64,000 nt of DNA from Myxococcales bacterium. GTDB taxonomy: Bacteria; Myxococcota_A; UBA9042. Position numbers and translations under genes: made by a program. The notes under the pieces are model-generated. The model did not search any database, had not been told where the DNA came from, and was given only the letters and a program-made list of their open reading frames with translations. Below, piece after piece: positions 28,108-37,961 of this stretch; position 1 is the stretch's first letter; the number at the start of each line of letters is the position of its first letter. Where the stretch lies: assembly GCA_009692425.1 (NCBI GenBank), contig SHZF01000003.1:1-64000 (forward strand), given 5' to 3'.

Positions 28108-31059
28108 TTGGCTACCCTTCGCGTTCCTGACCTCGCTAAAGAACTCGGCATTTCAGATCGGGACCTGCTCAAGCGGGCCGCCGACGCCGGCATGGTGCTC
28201 TCTTCCTTCGGCCGCCTGCAGGACGATCAGGTCGCCCGGCTGAAGCAGTTGCTGGCCCCCGTGCGCCCCGCGCTGCGGCCCATCGACGCCAAGACGGCGG
28301 CAGTCAGCGGTGTCCCCGACGCCCGAGGTGGGGTCGTGCGGCGCCGCGCGGTCGTGGCGCCGGGCGAAGCGGGCGACAACGGCACGCCTGCTCCCGGGGC
28401 AACGCCAGTTCCGTTGCCAGCCGCGGTGGCGAGCACGCCCGCCCCTGCTCCCGTGCCGGTTGCGGTAGCCCGCCCCGCCGTGGTGCCCGCGCCTGTGCTG
28501 CGCGACGACCGGCCGCGCTTGCGCCGCATCAAGGCCGAAGACCTCGACGGCCAGACGCAGCCGCTGGGCGACCGGGTCGATGCGCCGGCCGGTGGCATCG
28601 ACGAGCCCGTCGCGCCACCGGAGGCGACGCCAGTCGCTGAGCTCCCAGTCGCTGTCGAGGCATCCGCAGAGGGCGAGGCGATCCGGGCCGCAGAGCCCGC
28701 GCCGGAGCCCGCAGCCGGTTCAGGCCACGCGCCGCTTGTCGAATCCGAGGCGGCTTCCGAGGCGCCCATTCTCGCAGATCGCCCCGCGGCGGTGGTGGCT
28801 ACGGCCGCCGTGCCCACGCCGGTGGCTGTCGCGCCTGCCGCAGTGGCCGTTGTCGAAGCGATCGAGGCCCGCAAGGACGCGGCCCCGATGGCGCTGGCCG
28901 AGATCGGCAAAGCACTCGTGACGCCGTCCGCGCTGCCCAGCCACAGCAAGGTGCCGCGCCTGACCCGGATGAAGATGCCGGAGCAGTTGGTCAACATCCC
29001 CAAGGCGACGCCGCGGCCCCCGGCCCCGGAGCCCGCTCCCGTCGTCGCGCCGGCGCCCGGAGTCACCGCTCCCGATGCGCCCGTCGGCCTGCGCACGGGT
29101 CGCGACGAGCGCCCAGTCGATGATTCGAAAGGCCGCGGCCGCAAGCTCATCTACGACCGCCGCCGCGACGCGATGTCGACCGCTGGCGACGTGCGGGTGC
29201 GCGGAAAGAAGCGCGGCAAGGTAAAGGTCGCGCCCGTCATGGCGGCCGCGACCAAGGCTGAGAAGCGCCACTTGCGCATCGAAGACACCGTCACGGTGGC
29301 CAACCTCGCCCACCAACTGTCCGTCAAGGCGACCGAGGTCATCCGCAAGCTGTTCGATCTCGGCATCCTGGCGACCGTCAACCATCCGCTCGACATCGAC
29401 ACTGTCGAACTGATCGCGACGGACTTCGGCTTCACGGTCGAAAACGTCGGCTTCGACCTCGACCAGTACCTGCAGAAGCCCGAAGACGTGAAGGGCGAGG
29501 AGACCCCGCGTTCTCCCGTCGTCACGGTGATGGGCCACGTCGACCATGGCAAGACATCGCTGCTCGACGCGATCCGCAAGACGCATACGGCGGCCAAGGA
29601 AGCCGGCGGCATCACCCAGCACATCGGCGCATACGTCGCCGAGCTCGCAAACCGCGGGCGCGTCGTGTTCCTCGACACCCCGGGCCACGAAGCCTTCACG
29701 GCCATGCGGGCGCGCGGCGCCAAGGCCACCGACGTCATCGTGCTCGTGGTCGCCGCAGACGATGGCGTCATGCCGCAGACCATCGAGGCGGTCAACCACG
29801 CCAAGGCGGCGCAAGTGCCCGTGATCGTAGCGGTCAACAAGGTCGACAAGCCTGGCGCCGATACCGAGAAGGTGCGCCGCGAGTTGGCCGAGCACGGCAT
29901 CGTCAGCGAAGAGTGGGGCGGCGAGGTCACGTTCTGCGAAGTGTCGGCCAAAACGGGCAAGGGCATCGACCACCTGCTCGAGATGCTTGCACTGCAATCC
30001 GACGTGCTGGAACTCAAGGCGAACGCGAAGTGCGACGCCAAGGGCCTCGTCATCGAGTCGCGCCTCGAGAAGGGGCGCGGGCCGGTGGCGACGTTGCTAG
30101 TCCAGCACGGCACGCTCAAGAAGGGCCAGTACATCGTGTCGGGTACGCAGTTCTGCCGCGTGCGCCTCATGCTCGACCACACGGGCCGCACGCTCGAAGA
30201 CGCCGGGCCGGCGACGCCTGCCGAAATCATCGGCTTTGAGAGCGTGACAACCGCCGGCGACGAGTTCTACGTCGTGGCCGACGAAAAGAAGGCCAAGGCG
30301 ATCGTCGAGCACCGCATCGAGAAGCTGCGCGAGAAAGAAGCACTCAAGACGTCGCGGCGCTCGATCGAAGACATGCTCCACAGCGCGACGCAAGTCGGCA
30401 GCGAGCAGAAGGAACTGTGTCTCATCATCAAGGCCGATGTGCACGGCTCGGCGGAAGCGCTCAAGGCGGCCCTGTCGCGCATCGAGCACGAAGAGGTCAA
30501 GGTGCGCGTGCTGCATTCGGCGGTCGGCGGCGTGACGGAGTCGGACATCAACCTGTCGGCGACGGCGAAGGGCGTTATCGTTGCGTTCAACGTCAAGCCC
30601 GAAGCGAAGGGCAAGCGGCTGGCCGACGAACTCGGCGTGCAGATCCGGCAATACTCGGTCATCTACGACGCGATCGACGACGTCACCAGCCTGCTCGAAG
30701 GCATGCTCACGCCGATCGTCGAAGAGGTCGTGCTGGGCCATGCCGAGGTGCGCAACCTGTTCAACGTGCCCAAGCTTGGGGCGATCGCCGGCTGCAACGT
30801 CACCGACGGCAAGCTCGAACGTGGCACGCGGCTGCGGCTGTGGCGCGGCAAGGAACTGGCGTGGGAGGGCGATTTCGCCTCGCTCAAGCGCTTCAAGGAC
30901 GACGTCAAGGAAGTTACGCAGGGTTACGACTGCGGCGTCGGCCTGGTCGGCTATGCGAAGGTGGCGGTCGGCGACAAGCTGGAGTGCTACGAGATCAAGA
31001 AGACGCCGCGCAAGCTGACTACCGGCCCGAGCCGGCCCGTGCGGGACTCCGCGGCCTAG
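28108..31059 (+). CDS. infB: translation initiation factor IF-2
   Basis: 983 residues. I choose TTG 28108 because the protein then begins (M)[14 protein letters not shown], and AGGAG lies nine bases upstream; GTG 28099 abuts that AGGAG. An IF2_N-like domain at the N-terminus, a ~370-residue Ala/Pro-rich linker and a second IF2_N domain ([20 protein letters not shown]) precede the GTPase. The GTPase carries GHVDHGKT near residue 480, DTPGHEAF and NKVDK. Domains II-IV follow ([41 protein letters not shown]). IF-2 places initiator tRNA on the ribosome. Confidence 0.96.
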   Translation: MATLRVPDLAKELGISDRDLLKRAADAGMVLSSFGRLQDDQVARLKQLLAPVRPALRPIDAKTAAVSGVPDARGGVVRRRAVVAPGEAGDNGTPAPGATPVPLPAAVASTPAPAPVPVAVARPAVVPAPVLRDDRPRLRRIKAEDLDGQTQPLGDRVDAPAGGIDEPVAPPEATPVAELPVAVEASAEGEAIRAAEPAPEPAAGSGHAPLVESEAASEAPILADRPAAVVATAAVPTPVAVAPAAVAVVEAIEARKDAAPMALAEIGKALVTPSALPSHSKVPRLTRMKMPEQLVNIPKATPRPPAPEPAPVVAPAPGVTAPDAPVGLRTGRDERPVDDSKGRGRKLIYDRRRDAMSTAGDVRVRGKKRGKVKVAPVMAAATKAEKRHLRIEDTVTVANLAHQLSVKATEVIRKLFDLGILATVNHPLDIDTVELIATDFGFTVENVGFDLDQYLQKPEDVKGEETPRSPVVTVMGHVDHGKTSLLDAIRKTHTAAKEAGGITQHIGAYVAELANRGRVVFLDTPGHEAFTAMRARGAKATDVIVLVVAADDGVMPQTIEAVNHAKAAQVPVIVAVNKVDKPGADTEKVRRELAEHGIVSEEWGGEVTFCEVSAKTGKGIDHLLEMLALQSDVLELKANAKCDAKGLVIESRLEKGRGPVATLLVQHGTLKKGQYIVSGTQFCRVRLMLDHTGRTLEDAGPATPAEIIGFESVTTAGDEFYVVADEKKAKAIVEHRIEKLREKEALKTSRRSIEDMLHSATQVGSEQKELCLIIKADVHGSAEALKAALSRIEHEEVKVRVLHSAVGGVTESDINLSATAKGVIVAFNVKPEAKGKRLADELGVQIRQYSVIYDAIDDVTSLLEGMLTPIVEEVVLGHAEVRNLFNVPKLGAIAGCNVTDGKLERGTRLRLWRGKELAWEGDFASLKRFKDDVKEVTQGYDCGVGLVGYAKVAVGDKLECYEIKKTPRKLTTGPSRPVRDSAA

Positions 31060-31105
31060 ACACCCACCGCCGGAGCCTCAGGCGATTCTCCCTGGACCCA
31101 CGCCC

Positions 31106-31564
31106 ATGCGTCGCCAGCCCACTTTCACGCGCGCCGACCGCCTCGAACACCTGATGGCGGATGAGGTCGAGCGGTTGCTCGCCTACGAGGCGCGGAGTCC
31201 GCTGGTGCGGCACGTCAAGGTCGTTCACGCCGAACTGTCGGGCGACCTGGGCTTTCTGCGCGTCCAGTACATCGTCCAGCCCGGTGGCGAAGCGACGCCG
31301 GAACTACAGGAAGCCCTCGAACGCAGCGCATCGTGGGTGGGGCGCACGCTGGCGGAGTCGCTGCAACTGCGCAAGGCGGTCGATGTCGCGTTCCGGTTCG
31401 ATCGGGAGGCGATGCGGCTGCACAAGGTCCAGGCGCTGCTCGCGGCGGAAGCGGCCCGGGCTGCCGATCGCGTCACGGTGAGCGTCGGGCCGGACCTCGA
31501 CGCCGTGCTGTCAGGACCCGGAACCGGCACCGCGGCGGACACGGGCGCCGATGGGGAAACCTAG
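31106..31564 (+). CDS. rbfA: ribosome-binding factor A
   Basis: 152 residues. The N-terminus (FTRADRLEHLMADEVERLLAYEA) and KH-like core (VKVVHAELSGDLGFLRVQYIV, ELQEALERSASWVGRTLAESLQLRKAVDVAFRFD) match RbfA, which acts late in 30S maturation. The Ala/Gly tail beyond residue ~125 is low-complexity. Its 3' end overlaps truB by 14 bp in another frame, suggesting coupling. Confidence 0.9.
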   Translation: MRRQPTFTRADRLEHLMADEVERLLAYEARSPLVRHVKVVHAELSGDLGFLRVQYIVQPGGEATPELQEALERSASWVGRTLAESLQLRKAVDVAFRFDREAMRLHKVQALLAAEAARAADRVTVSVGPDLDAVLSGPGTGTAADTGADGET

Positions 31565-32489
31565 ACCTCCCGCCCGGATTCACGGCGTGGTCGCCCTCGA
31601 CAAGCCGGCCGGCCTGACTTCGCGGGTGGCGCTGGACCGGGCGGCGCGCTGCCTCGGCGAGAAGCGCTGCGGGCACGCCGGCACCCTGGACCCGATGGCG
31701 ACGGGCGTGCTGCTGCTGGCGTTTGGCGAGGCCACCAAGGCCGTGTCGGCGTGGATGGCGGCGCCCAAGGCCTACACAGCGGTCGTACGCTTTGGCGCGG
31801 CGACGGCGACCGACGACAGCGAAGGCGCACCGATTCGCCGGGCGCCGGTACCTGCGGCGTTCACCGTGGCCGCGGTGCAGGCGGTCCTCGACGGGTGGAT
31901 CGGCTGGTTCGACCAGTTGGCGCCGCAGGTGACCGCGCTGCATCAGGATGGCGAGCGCGACCATGTCCGGGTGCGCCGGGGCGAGCACGTCGAGCGGCCA
32001 GCGCGGCGCGTGCGCCTGGATGCCGCCCACGTGCTTGCGCTCGACGGGAACGACGCGACACTCGACATCCTCTGCGGAGCCGGGTTCTACGTGCGGGCCT
32101 TGGCGCGCGACCTTGGCGAGGCGCTGGGTTCGGCGGCGCACTTGGCCGGGCTGCGGCGTACGCAGGCGGGCGGCTTCGTGGCGGCCGAAACGGTGACGTT
32201 GGCGCAACTGCAGGCAGACACCCCAGCCGCTGCCCTGGAGCGTGTGGTCCCCATGGTCGAGGCGATGGGACGCGTGCTGCCGATCGTGTCGATCGACGCG
32301 GCGACGGCGACGGCCCTGTGCGATGGCAAGCACCCGCCGATTCCCACGGTCCAGGAGGGGATCCACCTGATCGTGAGCGACGGCGTGCCGGTGTGCCTTG
32401 CCGAGCCCGATCCAGGGCGAGGGCTGGGGTGCGTGGCGATCCTGCGGGGATTCCATTTTCCAGTTGACGCCGAGCACCCCCGAGAGTAG
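31551..32489 (+). CDS. truB: tRNA pseudouridine-55 synthase TruB
   Basis: 312 residues. VVALDKPAGLTSRVALDRAA, CGHAGTLDPMATGVLLLAFG (catalytic Asp), AYTAVVRFGAATATDDSEG and FYVRALARDLGEALGSAAHL are TruB landmarks. The segment after APQVTAL is somewhat divergent from the usual SALKxxGxRAYExAR. TruB makes pseudouridine 55 in the T loop of tRNAs. It overlaps the end of rbfA and is followed 63 bp later by rpsT. Confidence 0.93.
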   Translation: MGKPRPPARIHGVVALDKPAGLTSRVALDRAARCLGEKRCGHAGTLDPMATGVLLLAFGEATKAVSAWMAAPKAYTAVVRFGAATATDDSEGAPIRRAPVPAAFTVAAVQAVLDGWIGWFDQLAPQVTALHQDGERDHVRVRRGEHVERPARRVRLDAAHVLALDGNDATLDILCGAGFYVRALARDLGEALGSAAHLAGLRRTQAGGFVAAETVTLAQLQADTPAAALERVVPMVEAMGRVLPIVSIDAATATALCDGKHPPIPTVQEGIHLIVSDGVPVCLAEPDPGRGLGCVAILRGFHFPVDAEHPRE

Positions 32490-32552
32490 AAACCCCGCCC
32501 GCTCGTCGGCAGGCGCTCCCCGCCGGTTTCGCCGCGAGCCAAGAGGAACGCC

Positions 32553-32807
32553 ATGGCCAACCACGCCTCCGCGCTCAAGCGCGCCCGCCAGAACACCAAG
32601 ACTCGCGACCAGAATCGCTCGGCTCGCGCCGCCACGCGCACGCACGTTAAGGCGTTCGTCACCGCGCTCGAAGAGGGCAACGGGGCCGCCGCGCTGCCGA
32701 TCGTCACGGCCAAGCTCGCCAAGGCTGCGTCGCGCGGGGTTATCCCGAAGAAGCGCGCGGCGCGCAAGACGAGCCGGCTGGCCAAGAAGCTCAGCGCCAC
32801 CAAGTAG
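32553..32807 (+). CDS. rpsT: 30S ribosomal protein S20
   Basis: 84 residues, very basic and helical: MANHASALKRARQNTKTR, a middle LEEGNGAAALPIVTAKLAK and a tail GVIPKKRAARKTSRLAKKL. Length and pattern match S20, a primary 16S-binding protein. An AGAGGA sequence precedes the ATG. It sits just after truB on the same strand and may be cotranscribed. Confidence 0.95.
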   Translation: MANHASALKRARQNTKTRDQNRSARAATRTHVKAFVTALEEGNGAAALPIVTAKLAKAASRGVIPKKRAARKTSRLAKKLSATK

Positions 32808-32854
32808 GCCGCTCGGTACACCCGGCGCGCTGTACTCTGCGCCCGACCCGGCCC

Positions 32855-32964
32855 GGCCCGCGCCCTGTGCCCTTCATGGGTGCCGGCCCGCGCCCTGTGC
32901 CCTTCATGGGTGCCCGCCCGCCCCCTGCGCTCTTGTTGGTGACCAGTTCGCGCCCTGCGCTTGG
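32855..32964 (+). repeat. 30-bp tandem repeat, two perfect and two decayed units
   Basis: Positions 32855-32884 and 32885-32914 are identical 30-mers (beginning GGCCCGCGCCCTGTGCCC). 32915-32944 and 32945-32964 are degenerate copies. They lie between rpsT and the next gene's ribosome site. Confidence 0.9.
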
Positions 32965-32986
32965 CGCAGTGGATCAGGAGTCTGCC

Positions 32987-33718
32987 GTGCCGTTTCTCGA
33001 TGACGCCGCCCGTGCCGCCCTCAAGGATGCCGAGCCGGGCCTCGAACTGATTCAATACTGGAAGAAGGCCGCCGCCGACAGTTCCGAGCACGCGCGCGCC
33101 CTGCTCAGCTACATCGTCGGCTCGCTGCTGAACCGCGGCTGGGTGCACCCGTTCGACAAGACGGTCGAGACGGCGGCGGACCAGATCGGCGAGCCGCAGG
33201 AGAAAATTCGTACGGTGCTCGACGAACTGATCCGCCTGGACCTGATCTCCGTCGAGGGCAACCGCATCGCCACGCTGGCCGGGCTCATCGCGACGAAGCC
33301 GACCGGCCACATCTTCTACCTCGATCACGAGCACCAACTGCACCTGACCGGGCCGCTGGCCGGGCTCGCCGTCGCCAAGGCGCTGCGCCGCAAGGGCGAA
33401 GTGCGATCGTTGGACGGCGTCGACGCGGCCAGGCGCCTGGTGCTGGGCTGCGACGAGTCGGGGATCGCGACGCGGGCGCCAGAATCGATCGCCATGTTCC
33501 TGCCAAGTTGGGATGGAGACGCGGCGCCGTCCGTCGCGATGACCGGAGGTGCCTACTTCGCAGACGACGACGCACTTGGCGCGTGGCAGACGGAGCGCAA
33601 CGACCCCGCAGGCATGCCGGTCGCTTCGTTCCTGTTCCCGATGGCCGCGGTCGATCTCGGCGCGGACTATGGCGCGGCCCTCGACCCTGTGCTGAATCAC
33701 CGGCCCGATTTCGATTGA
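32987..33718 (+). CDS. conserved hypothetical, possibly MerB-fold (alkylmercury lyase-like)
   Basis: 243 residues from GTG 32987, with AGGAG six bases upstream. Residues about 45-110 look like a winged helix (VETAADQIGEPQEKIRTVLDELIRLDLISVEGN). Then come TGHIFYLDHEHQLHLTGPLAGLAVAKAL, VRSLDGVDAARRLVLGCDESG and PESIAMFLPSWDG. The order of an HTH followed by a THxF-type strand and a substrate-domain-like half resembles organomercurial lyase, but the catalytic Cys pair of MerB is not at the expected places. Enzymatic activity is thus doubtful. The 3' end overlaps the convergent gene by 22 bp. Confidence 0.7.
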   Translation: MPFLDDAARAALKDAEPGLELIQYWKKAAADSSEHARALLSYIVGSLLNRGWVHPFDKTVETAADQIGEPQEKIRTVLDELIRLDLISVEGNRIATLAGLIATKPTGHIFYLDHEHQLHLTGPLAGLAVAKALRRKGEVRSLDGVDAARRLVLGCDESGIATRAPESIAMFLPSWDGDAAPSVAMTGGAYFADDDALGAWQTERNDPAGMPVASFLFPMAAVDLGADYGAALDPVLNHRPDFD

Positions 33719-36153
33719 CCGCAGATTTGGTATGACGTTGTGGAGCGCACGTCGCCGGCCGTGGGTGCCCGGGGCCTGCCAGCGATGAACCGACAGCGCG
33801 CCCGGTATTCGGTCGCCCAGGTCTGTGGGGCGGCGCGCGTCGGCAGCAAGATCAGGCTTTCCAGCCGGGCGCAGTCTCCCGTGCGCACGGCGACGCTGGC
33901 GAGCAGGCGCGTGGCTTCGCGTTCGATGGCAGGGGCGATCGCGGCCAGTTCAGCCCGGTGTGCTGCAAGGGCGCCGCCATCGACCGCTTCCGGTCCCCGC
34001 TCGCTCGCCTGGTTGCGCGCCCACAGGTAGGCGGCCACTGCGTCGCCCGGGAGCTCCGCGTGCAGTCGTTCCACGGCGGCGCGGGGCTCCATACGGGCGC
34101 CACCGGCCAGGAACACTTCGCGCAACGCCCGGGCTCCGGCCGGGTGTCGCGCCAGGAGTCGCCGCACCTCGAGTCCGCGCCGTGTCGCCTCGCCGACCGG
34201 GTAGGTGGCGGCCAACGTCCAGTGCCGCGCGGCAGCGGCTGTGTCGCCACACTGGAAAGCCAGGTCACCGCGCACGATCCGGGCGCCGGCGCGCTGCAAC
34301 CGGTTGAGTGCGGGCCCCACGGTCCCGGTCGTGGCGTCGGGCAACGCCAGCAACGCGTCGAGCCGCGCGATGCCGCCGCCACAATCGCCGATGCGCACAC
34401 GGCTCGCAGCCCAGCCCAGCGCCACATCCGGGTCCGGTGGGGCGTCACTGGCACGGTCCAGCGCGGCGACCAGATCGCTCCAGCGCGCTGCGGCCTCGCG
34501 GTGGTTGCCTGCGACCCACGCCACGGTGGCGGCCTCCGTGCAGCGACCCACCTCGAGCACGCACGGCCGGTGGAAAAGGCCCGGGCGCTCGAACCGGGCC
34601 TGGGCGCGATCGAGGTCGTCGGCCGTCAGCGGGTGGCGCGCGGGGTCATCGACGAAGATTTCCCAGTGGCGCACCAGGTCGGCAAGCGTAAGGCCGGCGA
34701 CGGGCGAGCGATCGGGTTCCGCGTACATGCGCAGCGCGGCCTGCCGGCCATGGACGTCGTAGACCCAGCGCAGGAACGAGCCTGCCAGCGTGTACGCCCG
34801 CTCCGGCGCCTGGGCGAGGAAGCCGACCGGCGACCACAGTTCGGCGAGTGGCGGCGCCAGACCGAGCACTCGCATCGCGCGGCTCCAGCGGTGCGGGTCG
34901 AGGTCCGCCCGCATCGGCCACTCCGCCGCCACTGCCAGCCCCTCGATACGCAGGGCGTCGGGCACCACGCCAAAGCGCATCGGCACCCCGAACGGACCCG
35001 ACGCAAACGAGGCCGCGAACACGTGCGCCATCTCGTGGGCAAGTACACTGGCACCCCACTCTGGCAGCACGAGGTGGGCCTGGTGGAGCCACGGCTTGGC
35101 CATGTCGACGCGGTCCGCGCCCATCCAGCGGCGTTTCGACGCAGCATCGGCGTACACGAACACGTCCATGCGGTCCGGCGCGCGCCCAAACCAGGTCCTC
35201 AACTGTTGCCATCGAAATGCGACGTCATCGACCAGACCAGCGCGAGCGGCGGCCAGATCGCGGCCGCGCGGCAGGTGCAGCACGACGACGGCCGCCACGG
35301 CAGCGCAGGGGAGGCCCGCTGCATCGAGGTCGACGCGCACCGGCAGCGCGCGCTCGACGGCCGCTGTAGGCACGCGCCACCGCTCCGATTCGGCCCGCAG
35401 CCCGGCCACGATGGCCGCCGTCAGTGCCAACGCCGCGAGCAGGCCGCTGCGCGGTTGGGCGGCGAGGGCGGCACGCAGGGGGGCGCCGCAGCCAGTCGGG
35501 TGCGTCTGTGCGACCGCGAGGCCAAGCCACGCGATCGGGCCCCACAGCGCCAGATCGAGCAACCGCCACGCGACGTACGGCCATCGGACCGCGACCGCGT
35601 CTTCGTACAGCGCTCCGGCCACGTAGCCGACGAGACCGTGGTAGGCGAAGACTTGCGGTGCGCGCAGGAACGTCCAGACCGGTGGCACCAGGGAGGCGGC
35701 GACCATGCAAGCAAATGTGAGCACTTGCAACGTCTTGACGCGCCGCGGCGGCGTCCGTTCCGGCGCAATCCCGCGCACGGCCAACGCCGCCCCCGCCGCC
35801 ATGCCGCCGCCAACCAGTGCCGAGAAGCCGGGGCCGAGCAAGTAGAAACCAAGCCCATACAAACAGTTGCAGTTCGGGATGAACAGGCTCGCGGCAGCCA
35901 GCACCGCGAGCGGCCCCCCCACCAGCAGCAAGACGGCGCCGCCCCATGCCGCTCCACGCGAGGGCCCGTCGACGCGCGCCAGAACCAGGCCGCCTGCAGC
36001 CAGCCCGACGGTGGGCGCCAGTACGAGGCTCGCATGGTAGTCAAGCACGCCAAGCCCCGGCACGCCGAGGAGAAGGGCGGCGACTGCGCTCGGGCTGAGC
36101 GCCAAGGCCCAGGCGAAACGCGACACTGGGCTGCGGTGCACGGAATCGACCAC
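33697..36153 (-). CDS. multi-pass membrane protein with gluzincin metallopeptidase domain
   Basis: 818 residues from GTG 36153. About seven hydrophobic segments fill the first ~260 residues. A periplasmic-looking domain follows with ASVLAHEMAHVFAASF (HExxH, His373/Glu374/His377) and, some 30 residues on, RIEGLAVAAEW, where a Glu could be the third zinc ligand. This pattern fits peptidase-MA-like gluzincins. The C-terminal ~300 residues are helical and TPR-like (WVAGNHREAAARWSDLV, GDLAFQCGDTAAAARHW). Possible role: envelope proteolysis or a structural domain. Zinc ligands are visible but the family name is inference. Confidence 0.75.
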   Translation of the reverse strand: MVDSVHRSPVSRFAWALALSPSAVAALLLGVPGLGVLDYHASLVLAPTVGLAAGGLVLARVDGPSRGAAWGGAVLLLVGGPLAVLAAASLFIPNCNCLYGLGFYLLGPGFSALVGGGMAAGAALAVRGIAPERTPPRRVKTLQVLTFACMVAASLVPPVWTFLRAPQVFAYHGLVGYVAGALYEDAVAVRWPYVAWRLLDLALWGPIAWLGLAVAQTHPTGCGAPLRAALAAQPRSGLLAALALTAAIVAGLRAESERWRVPTAAVERALPVRVDLDAAGLPCAAVAAVVVLHLPRGRDLAAARAGLVDDVAFRWQQLRTWFGRAPDRMDVFVYADAASKRRWMGADRVDMAKPWLHQAHLVLPEWGASVLAHEMAHVFAASFASGPFGVPMRFGVVPDALRIEGLAVAAEWPMRADLDPHRWSRAMRVLGLAPPLAELWSPVGFLAQAPERAYTLAGSFLRWVYDVHGRQAALRMYAEPDRSPVAGLTLADLVRHWEIFVDDPARHPLTADDLDRAQARFERPGLFHRPCVLEVGRCTEAATVAWVAGNHREAAARWSDLVAALDRASDAPPDPDVALGWAASRVRIGDCGGGIARLDALLALPDATTGTVGPALNRLQRAGARIVRGDLAFQCGDTAAAARHWTLAATYPVGEATRRGLEVRRLLARHPAGARALREVFLAGGARMEPRAAVERLHAELPGDAVAAYLWARNQASERGPEAVDGGALAAHRAELAAIAPAIEREATRLLASVAVRTGDCARLESLILLPTRAAPQTWATEYRARCRFIAGRPRAPTAGDVRSTTSYQICGQSKSGR

Positions 36154-36202
36154 GCGCAGAACCTAGCCCGTCGCGCGGACTCTTGCCAGCCGACCCGTTG
36201 AA

Positions 36203-37891
36203 ATGCGACAAGGCCTCCAGATCGCCAGGGTGTCGGTGTCCGCGGCGAGCGAGGGAGTCTTGGCCGTCACGCCTTGCAAGTTGGTGCGCATCTCGAGCGG
36301 CGCCGGGCAGCAGGAAATCCTGCTCGCCGACGTCACATCCATCGGGCGCCAGCCGACGAACACGATGCAGATCGTCGACCGCCTTGTGTCAAAGGAGCAC
36401 GCGATCATTTCGCGCACGCTTGGCACCGCGTCGTTCTTTCTCGCCGACCTCGACAGCCGCAATGGCACGTATCTGAACGACCGCCTCGTCGAGGGCAAGA
36501 CCAGCCTGAAGCACGGCGACACGCTGCGCATCGGTTCGACGATGTGGCGCTACGTGGCACCGGAGGGTGCGGACTACGAGGACCCTGACACCATCCAGAG
36601 CGTGTCGACCGAGGGAACGACCTCCGCCAGCATCCACGCCACGATGCAGATCGACCTCGCACACGACTTCGTGGCGGCCGATCTGGTGCTCGACGAGCGC
36701 ATGTTGCGGGCTGATTACGAGAAGCTGCGCCTGGCCTATGAGCTGTCGTCGGCGCTGGCCGAGGCGCACGACATCGATATGGTGCTCGATCGCCTGTTGG
36801 AACGCGTCTTCAACTGGCTGCCCGTCGATCGCGGCGTGGTGCTGTTCGTCGACGAGAAGAAGGCAGGCAACCCTGCGGACCACCTCATCCAGATGGCCGT
36901 GCGCATCCGGCCAGGTGCGGCGATCGGCGAGGTCGAAGACATCCGCGTGCCGCGTTCCATCCTCGACCAGACGCTGCGCAAGCGTGAGGCGGTGCTGTCG
37001 ACGGATGCCCGGCTCGATGCCCGCTTCGGCCAGGCGCAGTCGGTCGTGCTGCAGGGCATCCGCTCGTCGATGACCGTGCCGCTCGTGACCAAGGAGCGCA
37101 TGATCGGCATCCTGCACGTCGATTCGCTCATCAGTTCTGGCCTGTTCGGCGAGAAGGACCTTGCGGTGCTGGCCTCGGTGTCCCGCCAAGCGTCGATCTC
37201 GATCGACAACGTGTTGCTGCAGAAGCGGATCGTCGAAGAGGCGACGGTACGCTCGAACCTGTCGCGCATGTTGAGTCCGAACCTCGTCGATCGAATCGTG
37301 TCTGGGGCCCTCGCGATCGAGAAGGGCGGGGCGTTGCGGCGGGTCACCGTGATGTTTGCCGACATCCGCGGCTTCACGAGCCTGACCGAGCGCACGCCGC
37401 CGACCGAGATGGTCGCGTTCATGAACGACTATTTCGAGCGTGTGTCGAACGTGATCTTCAAGTATGAGGGCACGCTCGACAAGTACATCGGCGACGCGGT
37501 CATGGCGCTGTGGGGCGCTCCGCTCGGCACCGACGACGACGACATCCTGGCGGTGCGCGCGGCCTACGAAATGCAGTTGGCCGTGACCGAATTCAACATC
37601 GAGCGGGCCGCAAACGGCGAAGAGGCGATCGGCGTCGGCATCGGCATCGCCACGGCCCAGGTCATTGCGGGCTACGTCGGGTCATCGCGGACCATGAGTT
37701 ACACGGTGTTCGGGCGCGGCGTGAACCTGGCGAGCCGGCTGTGTTCGGCGGCCAAGTCGGGCGAGGTGCTGATCAGCCCAACGACGTGGCTGGCCGTGCG
37801 CCACCAGGTGCAGGCCGAGCAACTGGCCGAACTGAAGCTCAAGGGCATGGCCGACCCGGTAGCGCCGCTGCGCCTGCTGCGGATGAACTGA
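36203..37891 (+). CDS. FHA-GAF-class III adenylate/guanylate cyclase
   Basis: 562 residues. The FHA domain is near 25-115 (SIGRQPTNTMQI, VSKEHAII, DSRNGTYLND). The GAF domain is near 185-345 (ELSSALAEAHDIDMVLDRLL, IRSSMTVPLVTKERMIGILHVDS). The catalytic domain is near 375-560 (VTVMFADIRGFTSLTERT and YIGDAVMALWGAP carry the two metal Asp residues; GRGVNLASRL the transition-state Arg region). It should make a cyclic nucleotide in response to a GAF ligand and/or a phosphothreonine partner. No membrane segment. Base specificity is not certain by eye. The stop codon lies inside a 21-bp tandem repeat. Confidence 0.92.
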   Translation: MRQGLQIARVSVSAASEGVLAVTPCKLVRISSGAGQQEILLADVTSIGRQPTNTMQIVDRLVSKEHAIISRTLGTASFFLADLDSRNGTYLNDRLVEGKTSLKHGDTLRIGSTMWRYVAPEGADYEDPDTIQSVSTEGTTSASIHATMQIDLAHDFVAADLVLDERMLRADYEKLRLAYELSSALAEAHDIDMVLDRLLERVFNWLPVDRGVVLFVDEKKAGNPADHLIQMAVRIRPGAAIGEVEDIRVPRSILDQTLRKREAVLSTDARLDARFGQAQSVVLQGIRSSMTVPLVTKERMIGILHVDSLISSGLFGEKDLAVLASVSRQASISIDNVLLQKRIVEEATVRSNLSRMLSPNLVDRIVSGALAIEKGGALRRVTVMFADIRGFTSLTERTPPTEMVAFMNDYFERVSNVIFKYEGTLDKYIGDAVMALWGAPLGTDDDDILAVRAAYEMQLAVTEFNIERAANGEEAIGVGIGIATAQVIAGYVGSSRTMSYTVFGRGVNLASRLCSAAKSGEVLISPTTWLAVRHQVQAEQLAELKLKGMADPVAPLRLLRMN

Positions 37892-37951
37892 AACGTGCTG
37901 CGGATGAACTGAAACGTGCTGCGGATGAACTGAAACGTGCTGCGGATGAAC
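37876..37951 (+). repeat. 21-bp tandem repeat duplicating the cyclase 3' end
   Basis: Units at 37876, 37897 and 37918 are identical (GCTGCGGATGAACTGAAACGT), with a partial fourth at 37939. The first contains the last codons and TGA of the cyclase gene, so that end (RMN-stop) is repeated downstream. The array stops 10 bp before the convergent prenyl-synthase gene ends. Confidence 0.92.
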
Positions 37952-37961
37952 GGACAGGCGC

